DNA of 64,000 bases from Pezizomycotina sp. ARF18. Lineage: Eukaryota > Ascomycota. The DNA lies in NCBI GenBank assembly GCA_002224055.1, contig AZLU01000124.1:1-64000 (forward strand). The letters are read 5' to 3'. Of this stretch, positions 1-10,325 are shown piece by piece; positions within the stretch are counted from its first letter, which is position 1; the number at the start of each line of letters is the position of its first letter. Both the position numbers and the translations under genes were made by a program. The notes under the pieces were generated by a model. It saw only the letters and a list, made by a program, of their open reading frames with translations, did no database searches and had not been told where the DNA came from.

Positions 1-761
1 GCTTTGTACTCCACCGAGTACCTACGATCTAGAAGTTAGCGTCGATTCCATTGTCCCGGCACGAGCAGCTGATTCCCAGATCGTTTTTACATTATTCTAG
101 TTACAATGATACAATTGTGTATCTGGTGTGCCTGTACAGGTCATCTCATGTTCGCAGTCGCAGTCCGTGTTCCAAGAGTAACTCCAGTGTTTATCTTCAA
201 CTGGTTCAACAGGATCTTCAGACATTCCGGTACCCCAAGCCTTTTCCACTGAAGCCAGAGTAGTTTATTTGAGATTTGGCATATAAAATATCCACTTGCT
301 TCACTTGGGCCACCAACGGATCCACCCGGCTGGTGTTCGACTTCATGCGAGTTCCTGATTTCTCAGATTGTTTGGGCAGCTGGATACAATTTCATCTTAA
401 GCCTGGCAGGAAATGAAAGATGCATCCACAAAGTAGATGCAGTAGGCTACGGCAATTCTCTCGAGATCCGTTGAGAAGTTGACCCGGAGTTGAAGAATGT
501 CAGGAATCACTTGAGGGCTATCCTCTCGAGGCACAAACCGCCATGTTCGAATCCAGAGACTTCACATATAAATAACTGTTAATTCTCCTCAATGGTAGTA
601 TCATCCTCATCATCATCATCATCATCAATACATCATTCAAGCACAGCTTAAAAGTAACCCTCACCTCGAATACATTCAATTTCTACTTCTAAACAGTATA
701 TCCTTAAGCTTTTCATATTTCTTCCTCTAGTAGTATAACAACCCTCTTCAGATACATCAAC
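1..761. other. Unassigned left edge and upstream region
   Basis: No gene can be called firmly. On the minus strand from about 545 down to 1 there are adjoining open stretches with protein-like composition (for example one containing DCDCEHEMTC near 150-180), starting near an ATG at about 545, but I do not recognise a family. A short ATC/CAT trinucleotide run lies at about 601-627. The last 150 bases are pyrimidine-rich and lead into the small secreted gene that starts at 762, so they probably hold its promoter and 5' leader. Confidence 0.3.
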
Positions 762-1187
762 ATGCAGTCACTTTTCACCATCTTCTCCCTCATCGCCTTC
801 GCCACTGCCAGCCCGCCGCCTCCAGCGGATGGCCCTCACCACCTCGCGAGCGAGCGCCGCCCCTTCGGACGACGTGCCAGGCCAACGACGCCATAGGTTG
901 GTTCGGCGGCGCCATCGAGAACGCCCTTAGCAGATCCCCGACACACCGCCGCATCACCGACATCGACCCCGCGAGGCAGCGTCGGTGGTGGCGGTAGTTA
1001 CCTCCGGCGGCCACGTCGTCCCGGGCTACGACCACGGCGGCAGGCGTGCATCATCATCACGACCAGTGCGAGAAGTGCCGCTGGGTCGCGTTCCGATGAG
1101 GCGAAGATCATGGCGAGGGACGTTGCTGACAAGTGCAGGAGGGGGGGCAACGGTGGAGCTCCATTGGGGTGGGCGGAGAACGATTGA
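762..1187 (+). CDS. Small secreted protein, frame-disrupted
   Basis: The start codon opens a textbook secretion signal (MQSLFTIFSLIAFATA, then a proline-rich start of the mature chain). The rest is spread over more than one frame. Protein-like pieces in order are ANDAIGWFGGAIENAL, a basic stretch, an HHHHDQCEKCRW segment, and a tail containing KIMARDVADKC that ends at WAEND and a stop. Together they would give about 140 residues with three cysteines near the C-terminus. The size and signal suggest a secreted effector-like or cell-surface protein; no family is recognised. A run of eight G residues near 1140 is a likely place for a length error. The function is unknown. Confidence 0.5.
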
Positions 1188-1924
1188 TTAAGGTCAGCGC
1201 TAACACCTGCGGAGCTTAAAACGTGTACCGGAAGTGCTAGCCCAGGAGCTTTCTGTACTGCGTCGTCTTTTGTACTTCATGATTTGCTTTGTAATCTAGA
1301 CTGGTCGTGTTTGTTTTCATAGATTTCCTTTCTCGGTTGGTTGATAGTTCTGTATATAAGTAGCTTATATATTCCTTTACTTCAAGTTCGTCTTTATGAT
1401 GGGGATTATCTTTCATCTGGCAGCTATAACTGCTTGTTTACGTGCTTCAAAAGAGGCGCTTGGAATGTCCAGTGGGTCAAAGGATTGCGGATGTGCCGCA
1501 TATGTATACTTTCGTATCTGAAATGAATTGTTCGAAACAATCCGCGGGTATCGGACTTTGCTCCTGTGGCCTCAACAATCCTACCTGCAAATACCTTGCA
1601 ACTTTCTCAACGATCCTCACCGTTCACTGCACCTCTTCAAAAGCAGACATTTCGTCGTTACCCCACTCCTAGTGCCGGCCATTTCTCTTCTTCAAGTTAG
1701 GTACCTTCCATTGCTGAGATAACATCGAGACGATGAGGACGAAGCGATTGACGATTGACGACTGACGAACTCATTCAAGTACGTATATATTTCGACGTTC
1801 AGCCGACAATAGATCCAAGGTGAAGAGGCATTCGAGTTTCCATCATTGTTCTGATCTTGTCCTCGCCTCGGTTCTCAGCCGTCCCATCAATCCCTTTATA
1901 CGCTCATCCTATCTTTCTTTCGGC
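1188..1924. other. Intergenic, nothing recognised
   Basis: Short open frames occur on both strands, but none has a signal, motif or neighbour logic that supports a gene. The right end carries the promoter and leader of the viperin-like gene. The stretch is slightly AT-rich and pyrimidine-rich before 1925. Confidence 0.4.
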
Positions 1925-3077
1925 ATGGCTAACAATTGCTATTGCTCCTACTGGCTATCTTACTCGCTGTCTTCGCTCTCTTCAAGAAGCGTCTTACCAC
2001 TCCAGGGTTACCTATCACCGTTTAACTATGGCAGGAAACAGATCGTTCCGGTTTCTGTGAACTATCACTTCACCCGCAAATGCAATTATTGAATTGTGGC
2101 TTTTGCTTCCACACGGCAAAACATCTAATATTGTACGCTCGACGACGCAAACATGCACTCCTCCTTCTCCAAATGCCGGTATGAAAAATAACTCGCTGGC
2201 GGTGAACCCTTCCTCTACGCCAAATATCTTGGAGAACTAGTGACATTCTGCAAAGAACGCCTCCACTGGACTCTGTCTCAATCGTGAGTAACGGCTGCCA
2301 AGATCCGCGAGGATTGGATCCGAAAGTATGGCCGCATTTGGATATCCTCGCCATATCTTGTGTTCCTTCGACGAAGGAGTCAACCGTCACATCGGCGCGC
2401 GAACTGGAACGAATCGCAGCGAGCACTTGGGCAAAGTTAAACAAATCCACACTGTGTTGCAAGATATAGCATCAAGTTAAAATCAACACCGTCGTCAACA
2501 AGTACAATTTCGAGAATATGAACGCTGAGATTCAAACCCTTGCCCCCTTCCGGTGGAAATGCTTCCAGGTTTTGTCGTGGAAGGGAGAATGACTCCAAAG
2601 ATACGCTACCGATGCGACGAGTTTTTGATCACGGACGAGAGTTCAACACGTTCCGTACTAAACACGAGCACAATGCCTGTTTCGTACCGAAGCGAACAAT
2701 CTGATGAAAAATTCTTACTTGATCGTTAGATGAGAACTTTGTGCTTTTTGAACCACAGCGGCGAGAGAAACGACGAACACCAACCGATCACCGAGGTCGG
2801 AGTTCAACGCGCTTTTGGAGATGCAGGCTGGATGAACACAGTCGTGAAAAGAGGCGGGGTATATGACTGGACCAACAAGAAGGAAGCAACAGATGGGGGT
2901 TGGTTGTCCCTGACTGGTGGGGTGGTGACGGGAAAGTCCAGCACTAATCCTATTGAGTGTAGCCATAGCGTTTCCATCGTACACAAATTTTATCCCCACG
3001 TTCTTTCTCTATTTACTTTGGCAATCAATGTAAATATGTTCGAGACAATGTCTCATCGCTGTGAAACAAGGCATTAG
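1925..3077 (+). CDS. Viperin-like radical SAM enzyme (RSAD2 family)
   Basis: Family blocks appear in the right order across three frames. First comes an N-terminal hydrophobic helix (LLLLAILLAVFALFKKRL) like the membrane anchor of viperins. Next is PVSVNYHFTRKCNY followed by CGFCFHTAK, giving the CxxxCxxC iron-sulfur triad with Cys codons at 2081, 2095 and 2104. Then follow AGGEPFLYAKYLGEL (the GGEP motif), SIVSNG, LDILAISC (about 2340), FDEGVNRHIG, FKINTVVNKYNFE, FRWKCFQVL, MKNSYLIV, EVGVQRAFGDAGW and KRGGVYDW (about 2855-2870). Viperins convert CTP or other NTPs to 3'-deoxy-3',4'-didehydro nucleotides; animal viperin is interferon-induced and antiviral, and fungal members exist. The coding is intronless but broken by several 1-2 base length changes, so the exact C-terminus is unclear; the final open frame runs to 3077. 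No nucleotide kinase partner lies next to it. Confidence 0.9.
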
Positions 3078-3790
3078 GATAGTCGTTTGCGATTATTGTC
3101 AATCGTCGCTCATCTCACAAATGCGCAGTACAGAAGTGCTTCAGGAAGAGCTATGGTTATCATTCAAGTTTGCTCAACACTCTTATTATCGCCCGTAGCG
3201 CTCCACGCGCTCGTTTTGAACATGTTCCGATGCATCCTACAACTTGATGTAGTTTAGAAAGGTCAGCGCCATGAATGCAATCTTTATCTAAGCGCCGGCA
3301 TGCATCTTCAAGAGTCCTCTCTGGTGCATGGGAGTGTGGATTCAAAAGCTATTCCCCAGCACACACAAGCGTTCGACCACCTTGGCCACGAGTCATAAGT
3401 GGATCCATGGGAGAACTCCGAGTAAATAGTGACGCAACCGCCAACGCCGCGCGGGTCTGTACATCAAAAAACACCACAAGCCGTTCATAAGAACCGAGAA
3501 CCAATGAGAATTGAACTTCTTGATTGCTTGCCACCGCGCATGGCGGGAAGCGCGGGGTGAACATGTAATAGATATAATTCGCTTTCAGCTTTTTTGGCTT
3601 TTCAAGTTTACAAAACTTGCATGGCATTAATTCCGTGTAGCCGGATTAATGCATGATGGTTGAAACGTTATGAAGAGCCCCACCACCTTCCCTCACTCTA
3701 TAAGCCAAAAGTAATTTCGCACTCTAGAAATACTCTTATTTTGACTCCAATCTTGATTTTCATCCCTTGTTGTACGAACGATTCTACACA
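3078..3790. other. Intergenic, nothing recognised
   Basis: Overlapping short open frames on both strands (for example 3349-3627 minus) have no recognisable motif. The right end contains the promoter of the methyltransferase gene starting at 3791. Nothing else can be supported. Confidence 0.4.
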
Positions 3791-5116
3791 ATGACCACTG
3801 CCGTTCAGAAACCTTGTTCCTGTTGTGAGGCCTCGAGTGAGGACATATATCCCTTGCAAGAGATAATGATGAGGCAAGAAGGTAGACATTGCCTCCCTTT
3901 CTTCTTAATTCTATGCTCCTCTCCATTCCTTTTCTTCTTCCGCTTTCTCTCCTAGTTTTCAGAAAAAGCTTTATTGCCGCCTAATTTATAACTCTCGGTT
4001 TTCTAGACTCAACGAACAGCATAATGCCCTATTACATTTCACACGCGGAGAGCTACTCCATCCAGAGATAGTCGATCAGTTGCGGAGGATGTCGGCGATG
4101 AGAAGCGACTGCTTTTGATGCAGATATAGCAACTGGAACAGCGTCAGCTCCCTTCCCCACCTTCTAGGCCTTCGATCCTTCGCGGGTTCCTATTCCCACT
4201 GACCTCTCACTAAACAAATCTGGCCGAGACACTTGCTCGAAGCGTTGCGACCGAAAATATCACAGCAAGATTCACGGCTTCGACATCACGCGTGCGTTAT
4301 TCCCGTCCGCAAAAACACTTCCTGGCAACATCCATCTGCACGTCAAGAGTATTCTAGAGCCACCCGAGGATCGCTGGAAGGGAAAGTTCGACTATGTCCA
4401 CGTTCGCTTGCTCATCGGCGCGCTGAAGGCGGAAGATGGAGGCCTGCTATTCAGAACTGCGCGGAGATGCTAAGTGCGCATTCATCGTCTTCATTTTAGT
4501 GTCTCCGCTGACAACTTTTTAGAACCTGGAGGAATTCTCGCTGGGAAGAGATGAACATGGGCGCAGTGGTATCCGACCCGTACAACGAAGCGATAGAAGA
4601 GATTGTCGTTATACACGGATATTCTTCAAGAAAGCGGAAGAAATCACCTGTATGAATCCATGTGGTCCAGCTACTCATTCCATCAGGTCCCCTATGCTGA
4701 CATATCTTTAGTCCGTGCAACCGGTTTCCCGCCCACTTCGAGTCCGCAGGCCTGAAATTAACGCCGGAATCGCCGTACACATACGACGTTAGGGTCGTCG
4801 ATAAATCCGTGCGCGACGTGTTCACCGGAGGCTCTATCTCAGCCCTTAAAAGGATCGCCGAACAAGGGGCCGTACTACTCGATGAGGATACAGGGTACAA
4901 GTCAGCGGAACAAGTACTCGCCATGGGTGCCCGGCGGAAGAAGCGTTTGCCAAGGGTGGTGTGCAGATCACTTGGCCCTTGCATAGGTTCGTGGGGCAAA
5001 AAGTAACTACCAAAGATGCGACGAGGCTCGCCTTTATCCAGAACAACAACAAGGCTGCCTTGGGCAAAGAAAATGTTTCAGGCTCTAAGCTGGCGAAAAT
5101 AACAGCTATCGTGTAA
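3791..5116 (+). CDS. SAM-dependent methyltransferase, LaeA/UMTA-like
   Basis: The N-terminus MTTAVQKPCSCCEASSEDIY and RLNEQHNALLHF are typical of a large fungal family of class I methyltransferases. A degenerate motif I (ADIATGTAS, about 4112) is followed by GFDITRALFP, LPGNIHLHVKSILEPPE, FDYVHVRLLIGALKAEDW, an NCAEML..PGGILA block (motif III/post-III region) and EMNMGAVVSDPYNEAIEE. After an apparent intron at about 4652-4702 (GTATGA..TTTAG) come AGLKLTPESPYTYDVRV and KGGVQITWPLHRFVGQK. An intron of roughly 125 bp is also likely near 3883-4007. Such enzymes methylate small molecules or, like LaeA, act as regulators of secondary metabolism; the substrate cannot be told. Several frame changes occur, as in the neighbours. 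It sits between the viperin-like gene and a rhodopsin-domain gene, and a shared pathway is only a guess. Confidence 0.85.
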
Positions 5117-5528
5117 ATAGTCGTGGTACTACAGTAAATTTTTAAGCCTATATCAGAACCATGTTTCTTTTGGGAAACACAATCCAGAACGCCGTCCAGA
5201 GATTATTGTAATCGGCCCCTATGAGTCAAAAGCATCGTGAACGTGGCTCATATATTATAATTCGTTTGATTTGGTGCTTCAAGGTAAGCAAGGCTCCGCT
5301 AGTTCCAGGATAACCCTCGAGCAGGAAGATTTTCCGTTCGGAGACACATGATCGTTGTTGGACTATCTCATCATTCTTCGTTATCATATCGAACGCCAGC
5401 GTTCCTTCTTCTTTAAGGATCAAAACTTAAAAATGGGTCTGCAGGGTTACTAGTTCCTAGTAAGTCGCGGCACTGTTTCTGACATTCGGTTTGGACGACG
5501 TCCAAGTTTCGTACTGCTCACGTGTGTT
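5117..5528. other. Intergenic between methyltransferase and membrane protein
   Basis: This is the 3' flank of the methyltransferase and the 5' flank of the rhodopsin-domain gene. A small minus-strand open frame (5226-5423) has no features that support a gene. Nothing else is seen. Confidence 0.4.
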
Positions 5529-6413
5529 ATGGCTAATCCCGGAGTTCCGTGGCAGGCAATAGAATGGATATTCATCCCAGTAACTTTTATCTTCCTTGTC
5601 TTAAGGATATACATTCGAGTCCATGTCCCGGGTGGAATCTTTCATCGGAATTCGTGGGCCTAGAGCGATTCATTCGTCGCGGTAGCGTGTTTAGCTTCGT
5701 CTCAGGATGTATCGACCGCTGGATCACGGATCGCAACTGGTATAACCAGGATCCCTCGATGTCCATGTTCGTCGCGCGATACGTAGTGTTCTTGGCTCGC
5801 GCGCTGTTCTACTGGCTATGCATGTACTCCATCAAGGCTTCGATGGTCAGCTTTTGTTTCGAGATTATTCCGAGGGACGTGATGCCCAAGAGGCGGCGGT
5901 TGTTGAACGTGATTGTGTGCGTTTCTGTCTTTGCAGGAGCGGTTACGACGGTGTGTTCGATATTGTTCTCTTGTCATCCGATCTCGAGATTCTGGTAACG
6001 TATTCCCTCCAACTACCTAAAGCATCTTTCCTATATGCTCGCTAATTCCTTTCTTTCTTCCAGCAGGAACGTCGCTGGCAGCGAATGGTATTATTATCGC
6101 CTTAGATACCGGCAGCCGGGTAAATGACCGTGTGTCTGACCTTCGCAGGGTATCCGTTTGCATCGCGCAAGGATATGGTATAATAGCCGCATGCCTTCTA
6201 GGCTTTGAGGGATTTGTTTGCAAGGTGCTAGCTATTTCAGCGTGATTGAATTCGAGACTTAGAGGCCGCCAACATAGCAGCAAAGACAGCCAAACTATCT
6301 CCGCATCCAACATATCTAGAACCACTACTGAGTCAGATATTGCCGAAGCTTTAGTCGTGGTGGCCGGTTTCAAGGATCAAGAGGGCAGAGTGGATTGGCA
6401 ACGATGTTTGTAG
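5529..6413 (+). CDS. Fungal rhodopsin-domain integral membrane protein
   Basis: The start gives MANPGVPWQAIEWIFIPVTF and a first membrane helix ending in LRIYIRV, the usual opening of fungal 'rhodopsin domain-containing' proteins (related to the 7-TM part of PTH11-like receptors). It continues with SDSFVAVACLA, then RALFYWLCMYSIKASMV, the helix LLNVIVCVSVFAGAVTTVC, and the diagnostic CHPISRFW at about 5972-5995. A GT..AG intron likely runs from about 5995 to 6062. After it come NGIIIALDT, a helix in GYGIIAACLLGF, and a hydrophilic tail with TESDIAEALVV ending at about 6413. At least two small length changes break the frame. The ligand and role are unknown. This gene and the next one converge, tail to tail, and belong to the same superfamily but are clearly different in sequence. 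Confidence 0.75.
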
Positions 6414-6755
6414 TTCCAGATATGCAAACCGATGCTTGAAGCGCCGTTGTTTAAGGTCTATGCGGTAAAGCTCTTTCCTCAGCGTTGAACTATCCACATT
6501 TCCACTACCCTAATTTGAAGATTCATTTAGCCTAGAAAAATCTGGATTCTATCCGGTAATAAAGTAATTCTGTGTTTAAGCAATATTTTTATATGAATGA
6601 TTCACAGTTATTCCAAAAATACTTCAATGTTCTCTAAATGTAACCCGAAGATACAATGATAAGACGCCTATGTACATGATCGCAGATTAATCAGCAAGAG
6701 AACAAATGTCTTTTGCTATGTCGCATATATGTATACATCGGTCAAGTTTGCATCC
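6414..6755. other. Short intergenic between converging genes
   Basis: An AT-rich stretch between two converging rhodopsin-domain genes. It probably holds both 3' untranslated regions. No gene or repeat is seen. Confidence 0.4.
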
Positions 6756-7964
6756 TCACCCAAATTTTTTCTCCCGTTTCGGTTGCTTATTAAAATCACT
6801 ACTACGGGGCGCAATCTCCGACAGGAGCGCTTTCCTCATCGCGAGATCGAGAAAGCCGCGATCCGTGGTGACTATCTGCTTTGACTGTAGCCTCCGCCCG
6901 TTTTTTAAGCTACCGTAGTAATCGAGCTCAAAGATACCGTCGTCAAATGTTCCCTTTCTCACGTTCTCATCTTCCTCGCTAAAAAGCTTAGATGAGCGGG
7001 TTGCCCCTCGATGACCTCCTGCGAAGACGTCCCACCTGCGCTTCCCGGTAGACCGCTCCACCACGCCACCATCCGTTTCCTGAAAGAATTCAAACTAGCT
7101 CTCATCGCTATCAAGCTCGTTACGATAATACAAAATATCATCTCCACGTATCCCCAGGTGAGGATCAACAGCAGGTCCCTGTTCTTGAACATAACAGATT
7201 GTGCTCGCAACGATTGTAAGTCCGGACAGCGCGAACATGGCGAACGCAGTCATCTTTTCGCTACGACTGAGCCCCACCCGCCGCAGTAACGGCACCGCGA
7301 GCGCGATAAAGAAAATGTCCGAAACGAGCGAGACAACGTAGTGCCCGTTGAGCATGTAAAAGTTACACACCGTGCACTTGACCTGTTTCGCAACCCGATC
7401 AGGCGCCATCGACGTGTCCCAATCGGCCTTCTCACCTTCGAAGACGCAGCAGAAAATTTCCACAGGACGAGTCCGATAGCGGAAAGGACGAGGAAAACCA
7501 AGTTTGCGAGGGCGTACCACCACAACCGCCCGGGAACGTCGCGCAGGAGATTCCAATACAACATCCCAGCGAGACCTTACACATTGCCATAGCCGCGATG
7601 CTAAAGGGCCTGCAACGAAGACGAATTTAAGTATCAACTCTTCGACCGAGCCGTAGTGTTCCGGTAAGCCGTGGCCGTAGCCAAGGTGAAATACCCAACC
7701 TGCAAGGCCGACGAGACCGACGGTAATCAGCCATGAAAATAGGAGGACGTAGTCGTCGCTCCGGAGGCCTCTGGCAAAGCCTGTACACATTCTGGCGTAT
7801 ATATGGAGAGCAACCGCGGCAGCTGCAAGGACAAAGGCCAAGTAGTAAACTACCTGCATGCCGCTACCAGACTTGTTCCGAAATTCGTAAGTTACCATAG
7901 CCTTCCATTCTTCAGTACTGTTCTTGTAGTTTCCTGCCGGAGCTGGCACTAATCTTCGTTCCAT
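6756..7964 (-). CDS. Fungal rhodopsin-domain integral membrane protein
   Basis: From the ATG at 7964 (MERRLVPAPAGN) the protein begins with an extracellular N-terminus. Helix 1 is YYLAFVLAAAAVALHIYARM, then RSDDYVLLFSWLITVG, the next helix, and a glycine-rich loop HLGYGHGLPEHYG, all usual for the family. In other frames follow IAAMAMCKVSLG, MLYWNLLRDVP, YALANLVFLVLSAIGLVL, then HYVVSLVSDIFFIALAVPLL and MTAFAMFALSGLTIVAS. The seventh helix is LTWGYVEMIFCIIVTSLI, and a charged cytosolic tail runs to the stop near 6756. At least four small length changes fall between 7400 and 7620 and near 7150. The domain order and length (about 400 residues) are normal once frames are ignored. The signal it senses, if any, is unknown. 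Confidence 0.8.
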
Positions 7965-8903
7965 TTTCTGCCCGGCTATCGGTGCAACAGATATTCTGAG
8001 AAGCGAAAAAGCGATAAGTAAGGTTTCACTATCGATAATACTTCGACGACGCAAATTCCTAGATCCTCAGCTCTCATCCAAAATAACAAGTGAAAATTGC
8101 CAACCGTAGTCCAGTTCCGATACCCGCTGCGATTCGCCCGAGCTTTGAATTCGTAGCGGTAACCTGAGGAAATCGCGTGAGATATGGATGAAGAGAGACG
8201 TAGTGAAAATCGAGCGCGGGCAATACTTATTAAAAGGAATCGAGAGAAATATTTGAAGGATGCAGAGGAGCCTTTTATTTGCACACCTGGTATAAGAAAT
8301 GTATGCAATGCCATATGGCAATCTTGTCCCGCGCAGACATCTTCGATGTGATCCTGCCACTGAAACCTTAATTATCTTCCCTTACTATGTATCAGCTCGA
8401 GGGCGAGGGCGTAACCGGCAAAGCTTGCGGACTCTAGCCTATTTTTGGGGGCGAGAAACCCGGTATTCGTCAAGCCATCCATCCACAGTCTGGAGGCCCA
8501 TGGAGCGCCACCTCTCGCTATGATTGGCGGCTACCCAGCCAAGCGGGCCTGATAGGCTGATACCCTTCTCTTTACCGTGAGTGGGCCAACGCTAACCGAA
8601 AGCGTCAAGGCACCAGGAGCAAGACTTACGATACTAAGCTTGGATGACAGGTTTAAGTCGTCGTTGTTCAAAGGGTTCAGGTCTAGATTCACTTCATCCG
8701 AATATTAACTCGATTCTCATATATAATGCCGTTCTCGAAAGAACGTACAAAAGTACACCGTCGACTAAGAGCCCTCAATAAATATCTAAATAGGGGCTTA
8801 AGGGTTTGGGCAACACTTCCGAAGTATATAGTATGCCTCGAATATTATATGAAACCTTACTTGCATAGACTCTCAATTCAATATTCCTCCGCCTTCGTTA
8901 GAC
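7965..8903. other. Intergenic, nothing recognised
   Basis: This region lies between the start of the rhodopsin-domain gene (transcribed leftwards) and the 3' end of the IgE-binding-like gene. Open frames at 7976-8360 (minus) and 8299-8523 (plus) overlap each other and show no motif. The part next to 7964 should hold a promoter, but I see no clear TATA element. Confidence 0.4.
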
Positions 8904-9540
8904 CTATTGCCTCGCGCCTACATTATCTGTCGGTGTAGCGATAATGTCAAAAATAGCAGATCCTTCACTTCTAACGTCTTGAATATTTGCATATACCTTC
9001 CAGCTTTTTGAATTCTCAGAGCTTGTTGGGTTTACGGACATGGGGCCAATCGCCTCCGGCTCCATTTCCCTCATATGTGAGCCTCCCATGAGCGCCATCC
9101 GGTGTAACCGATGCCAGCCTGAAGTCAGTCAACGAAGCCCCCGTAGGGATAATGGCGATATGTGCTTCGCTAAAACCAAGAGATCGATCGGAGTTCATGA
9201 AGACACGCTGGCTGGCCGGAACTGCAATATCTGTACGGGCAGCCGTTAACGGAACGTAAACAGGTTATCAAGAAGGATTTAAACAGATTTACAAGAGAAG
9301 CAGCGTCATTTGAAACTTCAAGAACAGTAGATGTGCCCGCGGGCAATGGATATTCGATTGCTCGGGACAGAACGTCTGTGGATTCGCAAGGCCAATGTAG
9401 AATCGCTGGCTCGATACCTGTATCTCTTTGCCATCGATCTCGCTTCCACTTGGAAGCAGTAGCTATGAATGGCCCATTCGAGGTTGTGGCTGCCACGATA
9501 CCAAGCGGATATAAGCTGAAAGAACGGTGGAGATAAGCAT
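8904..9540 (-). CDS. Secreted 'IgE-binding protein'-like protein
   Basis: Pieces in three frames match, in order, the small secreted family often annotated as IgE-binding protein in Aspergillus and relatives. A hydrophobic start MLISTVLSAY at 9540 is followed by GKEIQVSSQRFYIG, FCPEQSNIHCPR, STVLEVSNDAASL, VPASQRVFMNSD, LGFSEAHIAIIPTGAS, FRLASVTPDG, LTYEGNG, and a C-terminal part SWKVYANIQDVR...FDIIATPTDNVGA ending near 8904. The usual length of the family (about 190-210 residues) fits. These proteins are secreted or wall-associated with no known enzyme activity. The start codon is only about 35 bp from the left end of the transposon at 9575, so the gene has probably lost its native promoter. 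The frame is broken several times; whether this is decay after the insertion or assembly error cannot be told here. Confidence 0.72.
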
Positions 9541-9574
9541 TCTGGGGAACCGTAAATAAATGCTATAAAGAGTA

Positions 9575-9652
9575 CAGGTGGTGACCAACGTATAGTACAC
9601 AAACTTTAACTCTAAGTTAGGATATCGTCAGAACCCCTAAAATTCTTAAAAT
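9575..9652 (+). repeat. Left terminal inverted repeat of the DNA transposon
   Basis: About 78 bases match, in reverse complement, the stretch at 14471-14548 with only a few differences. It starts CAGGTGGTGACCAACG and is preceded by the dinucleotide TA. Confidence 0.9.
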
Positions 9653-10123
9653 TATAATAAAATAATAGCCTACCATTATATAATTAACAAATAATTAAAT
9701 ATATTATTTTTTATTATATAAAGCCCTAAAATTTAATATTTTATAGAGTATCTACATTAATAAATAATAGCTATTAACCGACTTTATATCGACCTAATAA
9801 AAGAATTAAAGTCTTTAGCTTTAAGCTTATCTTATAGCTACTACACCTAGCTCCTAAGCTTCTCTTTACTAGTCGCCTTACGCGGTAATATATTAAGACG
9901 TTTTTTATTAAGGCCTAGACGTTTTCTATATAGTTTAAATTAGGTAAGCAAACGGGGTAGTTTTACTATTTTATACTAAAATTAGCCCTTAATTTTACTA
10001 GCTTTTTTTATTATAAACCGCTATATTATTTTTAATGATAAACTAATTTTAATTAGAGTAGTAACGCTTTAATTTATAATAAACTTTTTAAGCTACCCCT
10101 TAAAATTTCTTACTTATAGATAA

Positions 10124-10325
10124 TGTAAGGGACTTGCTAAAGACTCGGTTAGAGTCGGTAGGCCTCTTACTAATAATATAGGGATCATTAGGTAAAAGGT
10201 ATATATTAAGTATTACTTAGAATAACTAGTAGTAAACTAGTAATAATTAGACTATAGTATTAATATACTATTAGATTAGTAACCTTAGTAGTATATATTA
10301 TACCGAGCCTACCCGATATCTAATA
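10124..10325. repeat. Left long terminal repeat
   Basis: Direct repeat partner of 13448-13639. It contains the shared blocks AGACTCGGTTAGAGTCGG-like, TATTACTTAGAATAA and CCGAGCCTACCCGAT-like. It is preceded by GATAA. Confidence 0.85.

Noticed and set aside
1925-2025. Membrane helix followed by a KRLTTPGLP hinge looked like a cytochrome P450 start
   Set aside because: No heme-binding motif follows; the downstream blocks match viperin instead.
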